The notes beneath the pieces were generated by a model. That model worked only from the letters and a program-made list of their open reading frames with translations, had not been told where the DNA came from and did not search any database. From the NCBI RefSeq assembly GCF_014284275.1, contig NZ_JACOFU010000011.1, forward strand, positions 1 through 64,000: DNA of 64,000 nucleotides, in the 5' to 3' direction. Every line of letters begins with the position of its first letter. The first letter of the stretch is position 1. Both the position numbers and the translations under genes were made by a program. This DNA is from Affinundibacterium amnicola (GTDB lineage: Bacteria; Pseudomonadota; Gammaproteobacteria; Burkholderiales; Burkholderiaceae_D). This document shows, piece after piece, positions 48,509 through 58,814 of the stretch.

Positions 48509-49542
48509 CAAATCACCTTGGCACGTGTCAAATCATGGATGTGCAAAGCACCGACTAACTTGCCTTCTGCGTCGGCAACTAATAATTGATTGATTCGATG
48601 TTGCTCCATAATTTCTACTGCTTCTACCGCCAATTGTTCAGGGCCGATACGATGTGGATTTTTGCGCATGATGTCTGCGATGATTAACTCGGAAAAATTG
48701 AGTGGTTTGTCCATCAAACGGCGTAAATCACCGTCTGTGAAAACGCCAACGATGGTATTGTCATGATCAACAATGGCCGTCATCGCCATACCTTTTTGCG
48801 TAATTTCTAATAAAGCGCTGCTGAGTTTTGTGTCAGGCTTGACTTGTGGGATCGCATTGCCTGTTCGCATCACGTCCTTGACGTGCGTAAGCAAGCGGCG
48901 ACCAAGCGCGCCACCTGGATGAGAACGGGCGAAGTCTTCTTCTTTAAATCCTCGGGCATCAAGGACTGCGACTGCAAGTGCATCGCCGAGTGCCAATGTG
49001 ACGGTGGTGCTGGCAGTTGGTGCGAGATTGAGAGGACAGGCTTCTTTATCTACATGTACGCTCAAGTGCAGATCCGCCAGTTTCGCTAAAGTGGAATTAG
49101 GGTTACCAGTTAGTGCAATGAGCTTGACGCCGAGTCGCTTCAGGATAGGCAAGATAGCGACTAATTCACCTGCTTCACCAGAGTAAGAAATCGCGATGAA
49201 AACATCTTGTGACGTCACCATCCCAAGATCACCATGCGCAGCTTCGGCTGGGTGTAAAAAGAAAGAAGGCGTGCCCGTAGACGCGAAAGTAGCAGCAATC
49301 TTCCGCGCTATATGGCCAGACTTTCCTATGCCGGAAATGACTAAGCGGCCTTTGCAATGTAACACCAGATGGATCGCGTCAATAAATGCTGATGAGTCGC
49401 CACCGCTTAAGCGTTGTTTTAAGCTGAGAATGGCATCAGCCTCAATCTGCAAAGTTTCGCAAGCGAGTTGCAAAGCGTGACTCGCTTTTGCGTCTTCTGT
49501 GGAGTTAAGATTTGATGCGGGAGTAGTATTTAATGTGCTCAT
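48508..49542 (-). CDS. kdsD: Arabinose 5-phosphate isomerase KdsD
   Basis: 344 residues. The N-terminal SIS domain has ISGIGKSGHIARKIAATFA and HPAEAAHGDLGMV. Two CBS domains fill the C-terminal 130 residues (DTKLSSALLEITQKGMAMTA and RIGPEQLAVEAVEIM). It converts ribulose 5-phosphate to arabinose 5-phosphate, the first step of Kdo synthesis. First gene of the minus-strand LPS cluster. An antiporter gene often upstream of kdsD in Proteobacteria lies at 50.8 kb in the opposite direction. Confidence 0.96.
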   Translation of the reverse strand: MSTLNTTPASNLNSTEDAKASHALQLACETLQIEADAILSLKQRLSGGDSSAFIDAIHLVLHCKGRLVISGIGKSGHIARKIAATFASTGTPSFFLHPAEAAHGDLGMVTSQDVFIAISYSGEAGELVAILPILKRLGVKLIALTGNPNSTLAKLADLHLSVHVDKEACPLNLAPTASTTVTLALGDALAVAVLDARGFKEEDFARSHPGGALGRRLLTHVKDVMRTGNAIPQVKPDTKLSSALLEITQKGMAMTAIVDHDNTIVGVFTDGDLRRLMDKPLNFSELIIADIMRKNPHRIGPEQLAVEAVEIMEQHRINQLLVADAEGKLVGALHIHDLTRAKVI

Positions 49543-49704
49543 GCGTGGAGTATAAACTAAATATGAATAAGCAAGAACTCTGCCAGATGCGAATTTGTTA
49601 TCGTAGAAACGCAGTACATGGCTGGAAACTGTTGGTTAAACGTAGCAAAGATGTAGAAAAGAACTAGAAATAGAAGTTTGTCGATTCATAAATTATGCGA
49701 AAGC

Positions 49705-49733
49705 TTGTCAATTAATTTTTATTCAAGGATACT
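49705..49733 (+). promoter_or_regulatory. Candidate promoter upstream of the BPSS1780-like gene
   Basis: TTGTCA (49705-49710) and GATACT (49728-49733) are spaced 17 bp in the 254-nt divergent region after kdsD, predicting a leader of about 57 nt. The rest of the region holds no supported gene. Confidence 0.45.
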
Positions 49734-49796
49734 TTTGTTGCTATGAACTCGCCTAAATGTATTATTTTCTTCCAACTACTTTGAGAAAGCCTGGAT

Positions 49797-50594
49797 ATGA
49801 ATGTGAACCCTGATCAACCAGAAAACAATTTTCCGAACATGAGCAACTTGGTATCGGAGATCCCGCAGCAACCACAATATAACCCCGAAGGTAATTTGAT
49901 TGACGCGGGTAAGGCGACTTCTTGGTATGGCTATGGCTTTGATCAGTTTAAGGCAAATGCCGGAGTTTGGATCGGCATGGTGGTCGTGCTGTTTGTTATC
50001 ATGCTTGCGCTTAATATCATTCCTGGGATTGGCACTTTTATTTTTAATTTGCTGATGCCAGCGTTTTTCGGTGGATTGATGTTAGCGTGCCAGGCACATC
50101 GTGAATCAAAACCTGTGATATTTGAGTTCTTGTTTGCTGGATTCAAAGATAAGTTTGGCGCATTGGCTTTGCTAGGCTTGATTTGGATGATTGGCGTCTT
50201 TGTCGTCTCGATTGTCGCCGGCTTCTTTGCCGTGGCGGTTTTCGGAGGCGCAATTGCCACTGGTGCAGCGTTTGGTAGTGCGGGTTTGATGGGATTGGGA
50301 TTTAGTGCGCTGCTTGGCTTTGTTGTACTCGCTATGTTAATTGCTATACCTTTAGCAATGGCAATTTGGTTTGCACCTGCTTTGGTGGTATTTCATAATG
50401 TACAGCCAATTGATGCATTGATTTTGAGCCTAAAAGCTAGCTTGAAGAATTGGGCAGCGTTTTTGCTGTTTTTTGTGCTGTATATCGTTTTTGCTATTTT
50501 GGCGTCGATTCCTTTCGCGCTTGGTTGGCTGGTGTTGGGTCCGGTATTAATTGGTGCCATTTACGCAGCTTATCGCGATATCTTTCTTAGTTAA
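49797..50594 (+). CDS. BPSS1780-like multi-pass membrane protein
   Basis: 265 residues. A polar N-terminus with prolines and glutamines (1-45) precedes WYGYGFDQFKANAGVWIGMV. About six membrane helices follow, including a glycine/alanine-rich pair around AGFFAVAVFGGAIATGAAFG. It resembles the BPSS1780 family of betaproteobacterial membrane proteins. The biochemical role is unknown. A terminator follows 70 nt downstream, so it appears monocistronic. Confidence 0.65.
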   Translation: MNVNPDQPENNFPNMSNLVSEIPQQPQYNPEGNLIDAGKATSWYGYGFDQFKANAGVWIGMVVVLFVIMLALNIIPGIGTFIFNLLMPAFFGGLMLACQAHRESKPVIFEFLFAGFKDKFGALALLGLIWMIGVFVVSIVAGFFAVAVFGGAIATGAAFGSAGLMGLGFSALLGFVVLAMLIAIPLAMAIWFAPALVVFHNVQPIDALILSLKASLKNWAAFLLFFVLYIVFAILASIPFALGWLVLGPVLIGAIYAAYRDIFLS

Positions 50595-50664
50595 TTGGTC
50601 GAACAAGTGAAAAATTAACAGGTAGAAGAATCGATCATTCATACTCAGAGTGATCTACATGGAA

Positions 50665-50697
50665 AACGCGGAAACGATTTCGTTCCGCGTTTTTTTC
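50665..50697 (+). terminator. Intrinsic terminator after the BPSS1780-like gene
   Basis: ACGCGGAA (50666-50673) pairs with TTCCGCGT (50683-50690), with a partly paired top, followed by TTTTTTTC. It separates this gene from the antiporter. The 100 nt after it have AT-rich stretches but no promoter I can support. Confidence 0.85.
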
Positions 50698-50796
50698 TGT
50701 GCGCTTCCTTTTCATATTGAGATTAATAATGTGCTTTCGTCGTTTTCTCTTAAGCGAAGATGTTTGAGTGACAAATAATCGGTAATAATACGCAAC

Positions 50797-52779
50797 ATGA
50801 ATGCACTCGATACCACTTTACTTTTGTTGAGCAGCGCCGTGTTAGGCGTAGTTGCCTTGCGGCTGTTGAATTTGCCGCCGATGTTGGGTTATCTGGCCGT
50901 TGGAATTTTGATTGGGCCGCATGCTTTAGGCTGGGCGCAAGAAAGCTCGACAACGCATTTATTAGCTGAGTTTGGCGTGGTGTTTTTGATGTTTTCAATT
51001 GGACTCGAATTTTCATTGCCCAAATTGATTTCTATGCGTCGTGCAGTATTTGGCTTGGGAATGGCGCAGGTAGTTAGTACGATTGCTTTGGCTATGTTGA
51101 TGTGTTTTGGTGCAGCGATGATTCTGCCCGAATATTTTGCGATTAGTTGGGAAGCTGCGTTTGCGATTGGCGGTGCTCTGGCGATGTCGTCGACGGCGAT
51201 TGTATCCAAAATGTTGACGGAAAAATTGGAGCTAGAAAGTCCGCATGGCAGGCAGATTATTAGTATCTTATTGTTTCAAGATTTGGCAGTCGTGCCTTTG
51301 CTGATATTAGTACCAGCTTTAGCGGCAGATTCTGATAACTTAAGTATGAGTTTGTTGACCGCAGTGGGTAAAGCAACCGTGGTTTTGTTTCTACTTTTTT
51401 TTGTCGGAAAAAGAGTCGTGCGAGAATGGTTCGCGATTGTCGTGCGACGTCGCTCGCAAGAATTATTTATGTTGAATCTGCTGTTGTTCACCTTGGGCGC
51501 AGCATGGCTTACCGAAAAAGCTGGTCTGTCTTTGGCACTGGGTGCATTTGTGGCGGGGATGTTGATTTCTGAGACTGAGTACAAACATCAAGTTGAAGAA
51601 GACATCAAATCCTTCCGTGATGTGTTGTTAGGTTTGTTCTTTATTACTGTCGGCATGCTGCTTAATTTGCAGTTGGTGTTGGACTATGGATGGCTGATTT
51701 TATTGCTATTGGTTGGTCCTGTGGTGTTTAAATTTGGACTGATTTTTTTACTCGCCCGACTATTTTCCTGTCCGACCAGCGTCGCTCTTCGTACAGGTCT
51801 AGGCTTAGCACAGGCTGGTGAATTTGGTTTTGTCCTATTGAATCAGGCTGGAGGATTGAATTTAATCGACCCATTGTTGTTGCAATTGATCTTGGCTTCT
51901 ATGGTGTTATCGATGTTGATCTCGCCCTTTATCTTGGCGAAATCTGATTGGATCGTGCTGAAATTGTCGTCGAATGAATGGATGATGCAATCCTTGGCGC
52001 TAACGCAAATTGCGGCACGTACAATGAAGGTGAAGAAGCATGTGATTATCGCGGGCTTTGGTCGTAGTGGGCAAAGCTTGGCTAAGTTGTTGGCAGATGA
52101 AAATATTGATTATCACGCCTTAGATCTAGATCCCGACCGTATCAGCGAAGCGCAAAACGCGGGGGCGAATGTCTCTTACGGAGATGCTGGTCGTCGCGAA
52201 AGTTTAACGGCTGCGGGGATTAATCGCGCTGCTGCTTTGGTAATTACTTATACAAATACACAGTCGGCATTAAAAATTTTGCACTTGGTGCATGAGCTCA
52301 ATCCGAGTTTGCCAGTGGTTGTGCGCAGTCATGATGATACCGACCTTGAAAAATTGCGAGCTGCTGGCGCGACTGAGGTGGTTCCTGATTTAATGGAAGG
52401 TAGCTTGATGCTCGCTTCACATGCCTTGGTGTTATTGGGGGTTCCATTAAGACGCGTGGTACACACTGTGCAAATGGCACGAGATGCACGATATGAATCT
52501 TTACGCGGATTTTTTCATGGCGCTAGTGATGCCGCTGATGATGCAGAAAATTTACAATTGCGTTTGCATACGGTAGTTCTGAATGAACGCAGTAAAATTA
52601 TTGGTAAAACCATAGAAGCTTTAGCACTCGCAGAGTTAGCTGTTGATGTGACTGCGGTTCGGCGTGGTAAAAACAGATTGCAAGCTGAAAATGAGTTGGT
52701 ACTACAAGCAGGTGATGTGATTGTATTGCGAGGCAGTGCAGAGGGCGTCGCACGTGCAGAACAGAGATTATTAAAATAG
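50797..52779 (+). CDS. Monovalent cation:proton antiporter-2 (CPA2, Kef/YbaL-like)
   Basis: 660 residues. About 12-13 membrane helices occupy residues 1-385 with the CPA2 core segments [17 protein letters not shown] and [18 protein letters not shown] cytoplasmic RCK/TrkA-N domain starts at [18 protein letters not shown] (about 410), and a TrkA-C domain (about 575-660) closes the protein. Such proteins exchange K or Na for protons under nucleotide or glutathione control. KefB/KefC assignment is not certain, so no symbol is given. apt follows 8 nt downstream. Confidence 0.88.
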   Translation: MNALDTTLLLLSSAVLGVVALRLLNLPPMLGYLAVGILIGPHALGWAQESSTTHLLAEFGVVFLMFSIGLEFSLPKLISMRRAVFGLGMAQVVSTIALAMLMCFGAAMILPEYFAISWEAAFAIGGALAMSSTAIVSKMLTEKLELESPHGRQIISILLFQDLAVVPLLILVPALAADSDNLSMSLLTAVGKATVVLFLLFFVGKRVVREWFAIVVRRRSQELFMLNLLLFTLGAAWLTEKAGLSLALGAFVAGMLISETEYKHQVEEDIKSFRDVLLGLFFITVGMLLNLQLVLDYGWLILLLLVGPVVFKFGLIFLLARLFSCPTSVALRTGLGLAQAGEFGFVLLNQAGGLNLIDPLLLQLILASMVLSMLISPFILAKSDWIVLKLSSNEWMMQSLALTQIAARTMKVKKHVIIAGFGRSGQSLAKLLADENIDYHALDLDPDRISEAQNAGANVSYGDAGRRESLTAAGINRAAALVITYTNTQSALKILHLVHELNPSLPVVVRSHDDTDLEKLRAAGATEVVPDLMEGSLMLASHALVLLGVPLRRVVHTVQMARDARYESLRGFFHGASDAADDAENLQLRLHTVVLNERSKIIGKTIEALALAELAVDVTAVRRGKNRLQAENELVLQAGDVIVLRGSAEGVARAEQRLLK

Positions 52780-52787
52780 GAAAACAG

Positions 52788-53330
52788 ATGATTAACTCAA
52801 GCGAATTTATAAAACAGCACATCCGTACAGTGCCAGATTGGCCGCAAGCGGGTGTGCAGTTTCGCGATATCACAACGCTGTTACAAGACCCAAAGGTATT
52901 TCGCGTATTGATCGATATTTTTCTAGCGCGTTACGCAGATGCGAAGCTCGATTTAGTGGCTGGTATGGATGCACGTGGTTTTATTCTCGGTTCGGTAGTG
53001 GCGTATGAATTGAATATTGGTTTTGTCCCGATTCGTAAAAAAGGTAAGTTGCCGTTCACAACAGTTTCCGAAAGCTATGAGCTTGAGTACGGTAGCGCGA
53101 CGGTGGAGTTACATACCGATGCTTGCAAAGCTGGCGACCGTGTTTTGCTGATAGATGATTTGATCGCAACAGGCGGCACAATGATGGCGGGAAAGAAATT
53201 ATTGGAACGCCTCGGCGCAGTCGTTGTCGAGGGGGCAGTGATTGTCGATTTGCCAGAATTGGGTGGATCGAAATTGGTCGAAGACACTGGATTGACGCTA
53301 TTTAAAGTGTGTGATTTCTCAGGGCATTAA
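52788..53330 (+). CDS. apt: Adenine phosphoribosyltransferase
   Basis: 180 residues, family length. The PRPP-binding loop is [18 protein letters not shown], and [17 protein letters not shown] plus the hood region [17 protein letters not shown] identify Apt. It salvages adenine to AMP. Being just upstream of ahcY is functionally sensible, since the methyl cycle and polyamine synthesis release adenosine and adenine; the two are nevertheless separated by the ahcY promoter and riboswitch. Confidence 0.96.
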   Translation: MINSSEFIKQHIRTVPDWPQAGVQFRDITTLLQDPKVFRVLIDIFLARYADAKLDLVAGMDARGFILGSVVAYELNIGFVPIRKKGKLPFTTVSESYELEYGSATVELHTDACKAGDRVLLIDDLIATGGTMMAGKKLLERLGAVVVEGAVIVDLPELGGSKLVEDTGLTLFKVCDFSGH

Positions 53331-53382
53331 TCTTTCTCTGGTTGAGGGTTGATTAAAATTTAAGCATAAAATTTTAAGTGCC

Positions 53383-53412
53383 ATCACAATTTCAAATAAA
53401 TTGCGTTATACT
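53383..53412 (+). promoter_or_regulatory. Candidate ahcY promoter
   Basis: ATCACA (53383-53388) and TATACT (53407-53412) are spaced 18 bp. Initiation would fall near 53419-53420, immediately 5' of the riboswitch P1 strand at 53422, which is where a riboswitch transcript should begin. Confidence 0.5.
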
Positions 53413-53419
53413 TCGTCCT

Positions 53420-53546
53420 CTCCAAGGAGCGCTGCGACAAGTTTTGCTTAACATGCAATCGTTAAACTCAACTGCCAGGCTTGGATTAGACGAGTGGATT
53501 GTTAGGGAATCCTAAAAATCACACTCACAGCAACTGCGCTCACGTT
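53420..53546 (+). promoter_or_regulatory. S-adenosylhomocysteine (SAH) riboswitch
   Basis: The conserved core CCAAGGAGCGCTGCGAC (53422 onward) is followed by GCCAGGCTTGG (53474-53484) and CAACTGCGCTCACG (53531-53544). CCAAG (53422-53426) pairs with CTTGG (53480-53484), while GAGCGC (53427-53432) pairs with GCGCTC (53536-53541), giving the interlaced pairing of the SAH riboswitch. These elements bind SAH and turn on ahcY, the enzyme that removes SAH. Position upstream of ahcY-metF is the classic context. Confidence 0.9.
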
Positions 53547-53570
53547 ACTTTTTTCTTGAACATTCTTGGA

Positions 53571-53599
53571 AAGGAGGGCGTGAGAACGCCACCATCATG
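53571..53599 (+). promoter_or_regulatory. ahcY ribosome binding site with hairpin bridging a long spacer
   Basis: The Shine-Dalgarno AAGGAG (53571-53576) is 20 nt before the ATG, too far for normal spacing. Between them GGCGT (53577-53581) pairs with ACGCC (53586-53590) around a GAGA tetraloop. If this stem forms, only six unpaired bases remain between it and the ATG, restoring normal spacing. A GTG inside the stem opens only a seven-codon frame and is not taken as a gene. Confidence 0.5.
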
Positions 53600-55003
53600 A
53601 CATCTCAAACCACACAAGATTTCCACGTCGCTGACTTAAGCTTGGCCGACTGGGGTCGCAAAGAAATTCAAATCGCAGAAACAGAAATGCCAGGCTTGAT
53701 GGCAATTCGTGAAGAATTCGCAGCTAGCCAACCTTTAAAAGGCGCGCGTATCACAGGTTCTTTGCACATGACGATTCAAACCGCCGTGCTGATCGAAACC
53801 CTGAACGCACTCGGCGCACAAGTGCGTTGGGCATCTTGCAATATTTACTCAACACAAGATCATGCTGCTGCCGCAATTGCGGCTGGCGGTACACCAGTGT
53901 TCGCATTCAAAGGTGAAAATCTGGATGAATACTGGGAATTCACACACCGTATTTTCGACTGGAAAGATGGCGGCTACTCCAACATGATCTTGGATGACGG
54001 CGGCGATGCCACTTTATTGCTGCACCTCGGTACACGTGCAGAAACAGATATTTCCGTATTGAACAACCCAGGTTCAGAAGAAGAAACTTGTTTATTCAAT
54101 TCTATCAAAAAACATTTAGCGGTTGATGCAACCTGGTACTCTAAACGTCTCGCCGCCATCAAAGGTGTAACAGAGGAAACGACTACTGGCGTACATCGTT
54201 TGTACCAAATGCATAAAGAAGGCAAGCTCGCTTTCCCAGCAATCAACGTCAATGATTCCGTCACCAAATCCAAGTTCGATAACTTGTATGGCTGCCGCGA
54301 ATCTTTAGTTGATGGCATCAAGCGTGCAACCGATGTAATGATCGCAGGTAAAGTCGCTGTCATCGCTGGTTATGGTGATGTAGGTAAAGGTTCTGCACAA
54401 GCGATGCGTGCTCTGTCCGCACAAGTGTGGGTTACAGAAATCGATCCTATCTGCGCTTTGCAAGCAGCGATGGAAGGTTATCGTGTTGTGACCATGGATT
54501 ACGCTTGTGAACACGGTGATATCTTCGTGACGACGACCGGTAACTACCATGTGATTTCACATGAACACATGTTGAAGATGAAGGATCAAGCCATCGTTTG
54601 CAACATCGGTCACTTCGATAATGAAATCGACGTCGCCGCACTCAAACAATACAAGTGGGAAAACATTAAGCCACAAGTTGATCACGTGATTTTCCCTAGT
54701 GGTCGCCGTATTATTTTGTTGGCTGAAGGTCGTTTGGTGAATCTCGGTTGCGGTACTGGCCACCCTTCTTATGTGATGAGCTCTTCATTTGCGAATCAAA
54801 CCATCGCGCAAATCGAATTGTTCTGCAATACGGCGCAATACCCAGTCGGCGTTTACACTTTGCCGAAACATCTCGACGAAAAAGTCGCACGTTTGCAATT
54901 GAAAAAACTCAATGCGCAACTGAGTGTTTTGACGGACGAACAAGCGAACTATATCGGTGTGAAAAAAGAAGGTCCGTATAAACCAGAGCACTATCGCTAC
55001 TAA
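53597..55003 (+). CDS. ahcY: Adenosylhomocysteinase
   Basis: 468 residues. [16 protein letters not shown] and the active-site region DDGGDATLL define the substrate domain. The NAD-binding motif is [18 protein letters not shown], and the C-terminal [13 protein letters not shown] is characteristic. The enzyme splits S-adenosylhomocysteine into adenosine and homocysteine. It is controlled by the SAH riboswitch upstream and followed by a holin-like gene and metF. Confidence 0.98.
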   Translation: MTSQTTQDFHVADLSLADWGRKEIQIAETEMPGLMAIREEFAASQPLKGARITGSLHMTIQTAVLIETLNALGAQVRWASCNIYSTQDHAAAAIAAGGTPVFAFKGENLDEYWEFTHRIFDWKDGGYSNMILDDGGDATLLLHLGTRAETDISVLNNPGSEEETCLFNSIKKHLAVDATWYSKRLAAIKGVTEETTTGVHRLYQMHKEGKLAFPAINVNDSVTKSKFDNLYGCRESLVDGIKRATDVMIAGKVAVIAGYGDVGKGSAQAMRALSAQVWVTEIDPICALQAAMEGYRVVTMDYACEHGDIFVTTTGNYHVISHEHMLKMKDQAIVCNIGHFDNEIDVAALKQYKWENIKPQVDHVIFPSGRRIILLAEGRLVNLGCGTGHPSYVMSSSFANQTIAQIELFCNTAQYPVGVYTLPKHLDEKVARLQLKKLNAQLSVLTDEQANYIGVKKEGPYKPEHYRY

Positions 55004-55156
55004 GACTCGCCATAGATCCAATTATTGGGTGCATACCTTTGTCGTGAATACTCGCAATATAAACATATTGCTGCGTTTCACTTCGCGGTCTGCATCCCAG
55101 TAATTGAATTTCTGTCGATCTTAGCTTTTCAAATTTGTAAAAACTTTGGAGATTCC

Positions 55157-55510
55157 ATGCGCTTACTTGCTACCTGGTTAATCAACGCACTGGCGCTATT
55201 GGCGCTGCCATATTTACTCAGCTCGATTACGATAGATAGTTTCACGACAGCTCTGTTGGTTGCTGTAGTTTTAGGTTTCGTGAACACCGTAATTCGTCCA
55301 ATCTTATTAATCCTCACTTTACCTGTGACTGTCTTGAGTCTGGGATTGTTTATTTTTGTGATTAATGGATTGATGTTCTGGGCAGTCGCTAGTATGTTTG
55401 ATGGCTTTCATGTCGCAGGTTTTTGGTCAGCGGTCTTCGGTGCTTTGTTATACAGCGTAATTTCATGGACACTCTCCACCTTACTCCTAACAAAAAATGA
55501 ATCCACATAA
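55157..55510 (+). CDS. Phage holin family 4-like membrane protein (YvlD type)
   Basis: 117 residues from the ATG at 55157 (TGGAG ahead); the longer start at 55025 is rejected. Four membrane helices are visible, with the conserved LGFVNTVIRPILLILTLP-type segment. The Pfam holin_4_2 label is by similarity only. This gene between ahcY and metF is widespread in Burkholderiales and is not evidence of a prophage. The last 14 nt overlap metF, so the three genes form one unit. Confidence 0.85.
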   Translation: MRLLATWLINALALLALPYLLSSITIDSFTTALLVAVVLGFVNTVIRPILLILTLPVTVLSLGLFIFVINGLMFWAVASMFDGFHVAGFWSAVFGALLYSVISWTLSTLLLTKNEST

Positions 55511-56324
55511 TTTTAGTATTGAATTCTTCCCGCCAAAAACGGAAGAAGGAACCGAAAAATTACGGGTGACACGTGCCAAACTGGCGGAACTTAATCCTAA
55601 GTATTTTTCGGTGACTTTTGGTGCGGGTGGTACGACGCAACAGGGGACTTTGGATACGGTTGTTGAGATCCGCAAAGAAGGTTTTGATGCCGCGCCACAT
55701 TTGTCTTGTGTCGGCGGTACGCGTGATTCAATTCGCCAAATTTTACAAACCTACAAAGACCATAATATTCATCGCTTAGTTGCTTTGCGTGGTGACTTGC
55801 CGAGCGGTTATGGTATGGGCGGTGAGTTCCGTTATGCGAATGAATTGGTCGAATTTATTCGTTCCGAAACGGGTGATTGGTTTCAGATTGAAGTTGCAGC
55901 TTATCCAGAAATGCATCCACAAGCAAAATCGCCGCAAGATGATTTACAGAATTTCGTGCGCAAGATACAAGCCGGTGCGAATGCCGCAATTACCCAGTAT
56001 TTCTACAATGCAGATGCCTATTTTCAATTCGTAGAGAATGCGCAAAAAGCCGGTGTGAATGTACCTATCGTTGCGGGCATCATGCCGATCACTAACAGTA
56101 GTCAGCTTATGCGTTTCTCAGAAATGTGCGGCGCAGAAATTCCACGTTGGGTACGTTTGAAGTTGGCGAGCTACGGTGACGACAGCGCATCGATCAAAGC
56201 CTTTGGTTTAGATGTCGTCACGCAAATGTGTGAACGTCTGCTCGCTGGCGGCGCTCCGGGTTTGCATTTCTATTCTTTGAATCAGGCTGCGGCGACTACG
56301 GCGATCTGGAATAGATTAGTTTAA
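55497..56324 (+). CDS. metF: 5,10-methylenetetrahydrofolate reductase
   Basis: 275 residues. FSIEFFPPKTEEGTEKL, the HLSCVGG segment, ALRGDLPSGYG and ITQYFYNADAYFQF are the MetF FAD-barrel blocks. It makes methyltetrahydrofolate for methionine synthesis, so it continues the methyl cycle served by AhcY and is probably under the same riboswitch. It overlaps the holin-like gene and ends at a bidirectional terminator. Confidence 0.96.
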   Translation: MNPHNFSIEFFPPKTEEGTEKLRVTRAKLAELNPKYFSVTFGAGGTTQQGTLDTVVEIRKEGFDAAPHLSCVGGTRDSIRQILQTYKDHNIHRLVALRGDLPSGYGMGGEFRYANELVEFIRSETGDWFQIEVAAYPEMHPQAKSPQDDLQNFVRKIQAGANAAITQYFYNADAYFQFVENAQKAGVNVPIVAGIMPITNSSQLMRFSEMCGAEIPRWVRLKLASYGDDSASIKAFGLDVVTQMCERLLAGGAPGLHFYSLNQAAATTAIWNRLV

Positions 56325-56345
56325 TTTTTTAGATTAGGTATGAGT

Positions 56346-56378
56346 AAAAAAACCACGATACTTATCGTGGTTTTTTTT
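56346..56378. terminator. Bidirectional terminator between metF and trpC
   Basis: AACCACGAT pairs with ATCGTGGTT across 56351-56372, with an A-run to the left and a T8 run to the right. It ends metF on the plus strand and trpGDC on the minus strand. Confidence 0.88.
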
Positions 56379-56398
56379 AGTGAAATTTCGCCAGAGAC

Positions 56399-57199
56399 TT
56401 AGAAAAATAATTTCTCAAGTTCGACACCCGGCTCATCTGCACGCATAAAAGCCTCACCTACCAAGAAGCCATGTACATTTGCCTCACGCATGCGTTGCAC
56501 ATCATCTCGATTCATAATGCCCGATTCAGTGATGACGAGTTTGTCTTCGGGAATGCGTGGTAGCAAGCCAAGCGTGGTATCGAGAGTGACGTCGAATGTA
56601 CGCAGATTACGATTGTTGATGCCAAGCAGATTGGTCTTGAGCTTCAATGCTGCGTCGAGTTCTTCATCATTATGTACTTCAACCAAAACACCCATGCCGA
56701 GTTCATGCGCGCAGGCTTCGAGTTCTGCCATCAGGCCATGATCGAGTGCTGCGACGATCAGCAAAATACAATCCGCACCCCAGCTTCTGGCTTGATACAC
56801 TTGATACGGATCGATCATAAAATCTTTACGTAATACTGGCAAAGAACAAGCGGCGCGGGCTTGTTGCAAATAGACGGGAGCGCCTTGAAAAAACACTTCA
56901 TCGGTCAACACCGACAAACAAGCAGCGCCATGTTGCGCGTAGCTTGCAGCGATCTCCGCAGGTTGAAAATTTTCACGGATCACGCCTTTTGAGGGCGAAG
57001 CTTTTTTGATTTCTGCAATCACGGCAGCCTTGCCTAGCGCCATTTTATTGCGCAGGCTAGCTTCAAATCCACGCAATGTTTGTTGCGCTTCTTTGTTACT
57101 TTCAACGTCGGCACGTAAGCTGGAATAGCTTTGTACTTTCTTATCGCGCGCGACTTCTTCTACTTTGACCTCGAGAATTTTATTGAGTATGTCTGACAT
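56399..57199 (-). CDS. trpC: Indole-3-glycerol phosphate synthase
   Basis: 266 residues, stand-alone TrpC without fused TrpF. Active-site blocks: [19 protein letters not shown] with catalytic Lys, [35 protein letters not shown] and [13 protein letters not shown]. It closes the indole ring in tryptophan synthesis. It lies 15 nt after trpD at the end of the trpGDC group. Confidence 0.97.
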   Translation of the reverse strand: MSDILNKILEVKVEEVARDKKVQSYSSLRADVESNKEAQQTLRGFEASLRNKMALGKAAVIAEIKKASPSKGVIRENFQPAEIAASYAQHGAACLSVLTDEVFFQGAPVYLQQARAACSLPVLRKDFMIDPYQVYQARSWGADCILLIVAALDHGLMAELEACAHELGMGVLVEVHNDEELDAALKLKTNLLGINNRNLRTFDVTLDTTLGLLPRIPEDKLVITESGIMNRDDVQRMREANVHGFLVGEAFMRADEPGVELEKLFF

Positions 57200-57214
57200 G
57201 CTTATTTACCTAAG

Positions 57215-58246
57215 TTACTTACCTAACTGATGCGTGACTTCGACTAGCTGATGCAGTTTGTTCAGCGCGGCACCGGAGGCGATAGCAGCTTGTGCTTTTT
57301 TCACGCCATCGGCAATGGAATCGGCGATGCCTGCGCCATATAAAGCTGCACCGGCATTCAAGCTGACGATATCGGTCGCTGGTCCCGGTATATTATTTAA
57401 TACATCGAGAATACGTGCTTTGGATTCTTCTGCGCCCGATACTTTCAAGCTGCGATTCGACACCATTTGCAAACCAAAATCTTCAGGATGAATATCGTAC
57501 TCGCGAATTTCACCGTTCACTAATTCGCCGACCATGGTCGGTGCGCCGAGTGAGACTTCATCCATATTATCGCGTCCCCAAACAACGATCGCATGTTGTG
57601 CGCCGAGACGTTGTAGGACGCGTACTTGAATACCAACCAGATCAGGGTGAAATACCCCCATCAGAATATTTGGTGCACCCGCTGGATTAGTGAGTGGGCC
57701 AAGAATATTGAAAATCGTACGCACACCTAATTCACGTCGAACTGGTGACGCATGTTTCATTGCCGCGTGATGATTTGGTGCGAACATGAAACCAATATTG
57801 GTTTGCGCGATCGATTGCGCAATTTGTTCAGGTTGCAAGTTGATATTCACGCCCAGTGATTCAAGTACATCGGCACTGCCAGATGAAGAGGAAACGCTGC
57901 GACCACCGTGCTTAGCGACACGGGCACCTGCGGCAGCGGTAACAAACATGGATGCGGTAGAAATATTAAAGGTATGGGCACCATCGCCACCTGTGCCGAC
58001 GATGTCGATCAAGTTCTTGGTGTTTGCCATCGGCACCTTGGTCGAAAACTCGCGCATCACCTGCGCAGCAGCAGTGATTTCTCCTATGCTTTCTTTTTTT
58101 ACGCGTAAACCCATGGTAAGCGCCGCAATCATGATCGGCGACATTTCGCCACCCATGATTGTGCGGAACAGCGACAACATCTCATCGTGGAAAATTTCGC
58201 GATGTTCAATGAGGCGGGTTAAAGCTTCTTGCTGTGAGATCGTCAT
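57215..58246 (-). CDS. trpD: Anthranilate phosphoribosyltransferase
   Basis: 343 residues. The PRPP motif is [17 protein letters not shown], with [18 protein letters not shown] and [19 protein letters not shown]. It transfers phosphoribosyl to anthranilate. It starts 1 nt after trpG and precedes trpC. Confidence 0.97.
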   Translation of the reverse strand: MTISQQEALTRLIEHREIFHDEMLSLFRTIMGGEMSPIMIAALTMGLRVKKESIGEITAAAQVMREFSTKVPMANTKNLIDIVGTGGDGAHTFNISTASMFVTAAAGARVAKHGGRSVSSSSGSADVLESLGVNINLQPEQIAQSIAQTNIGFMFAPNHHAAMKHASPVRRELGVRTIFNILGPLTNPAGAPNILMGVFHPDLVGIQVRVLQRLGAQHAIVVWGRDNMDEVSLGAPTMVGELVNGEIREYDIHPEDFGLQMVSNRSLKVSGAEESKARILDVLNNIPGPATDIVSLNAGAALYGAGIADSIADGVKKAQAAIASGAALNKLHQLVEVTHQLGK

Positions 58247-58247
58247 C

Positions 58248-58814
58248 TTATTTCCCCAATAAAAAATTCTTCAACAATGCGTGACCGTGTTCCGACAAGA
58301 TTGATTCAGGGTGAAATTGCACACCCTGCAAATCAAATGTCTTGTGACGTACACCCATGATCTCGCCATCTTCAGTCCACGCTGTCACTTCTAAGCAATC
58401 CGGCAAACTAGAGCGCTCAATGGCTAGCGAGTGATAGCGTGTAATTGTGTAAGGGCTAGGCAAATCGCTGAACACACCAACGCCAGTATGCGCAATTGGT
58501 GAAGTCTTCCCATGCATGACTTCCTTGGCGCGAATCACCTTGCCGCCAAAAGCTTCGGCGATACTTTGATGTCCCAAGCATACGCCCAGAATTGGAACCT
58601 CACCCGCAAAGCGTTTGAGCACAGGCACGGAAATTCCCGCTTCCAAAGGTGTGCATGGTCCAGGAGAAATACAAATGCGATCAGGCTTCATCGCCTCAAT
58701 TTCTTCCAGCGTAATTTCATCATTACGATACGTGCGAACTTCCTCACCCAACTCAGCAAAATACTGCACGAGGTTGTAAGTGAAGGAATCGTAGTTGTCT
58801 ATCATCAGTAGCAT
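58248..58814 (-). CDS. trpG: Anthranilate synthase component II (glutamine amidotransferase)
   Basis: 188 residues. The class I amidotransferase triad is visible: the nucleophile Cys in [17 protein letters not shown] and the His and Glu in [28 protein letters not shown] is the standard start. It supplies ammonia to TrpE, and in some species also to PabB. The usual upstream neighbour trpE is missing within the window. The region immediately upstream is the junction of an integrative element, so trpGDC may have been separated from trpE. Confidence 0.96.
   Translation of the reverse strand: MLLMIDNYDSFTYNLVQYFAELGEEVRTYRNDEITLEEIEAMKPDRICISPGPCTPLEAGISVPVLKRFAGEVPILGVCLGHQSIAEAFGGKVIRAKEVMHGKTSPIAHTGVGVFSDLPSPYTITRYHSLAIERSSLPDCLEVTAWTEDGEIMGVRHKTFDLQGVQFHPESILSEHGHALLKNFLLGK

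Noticed and set aside
49743..49784. Short ATG frame upstream of the BPSS1780-like gene
   Set aside because: Thirteen codons without a Shine-Dalgarno sequence; no sign of a leader peptide.
53580..53600. GTG-started seven-codon frame ending on the ahcY start (ATGA overlap)
   Set aside because: The GTG is only 3 nt from the Shine-Dalgarno core and lies inside a hairpin; it is too short to support as a leader peptide.
55157..55510. Holin-like gene as evidence of a prophage at ahcY-metF
   Set aside because: This gene is a normal resident between ahcY and metF in Burkholderiales and no phage genes lie near it.
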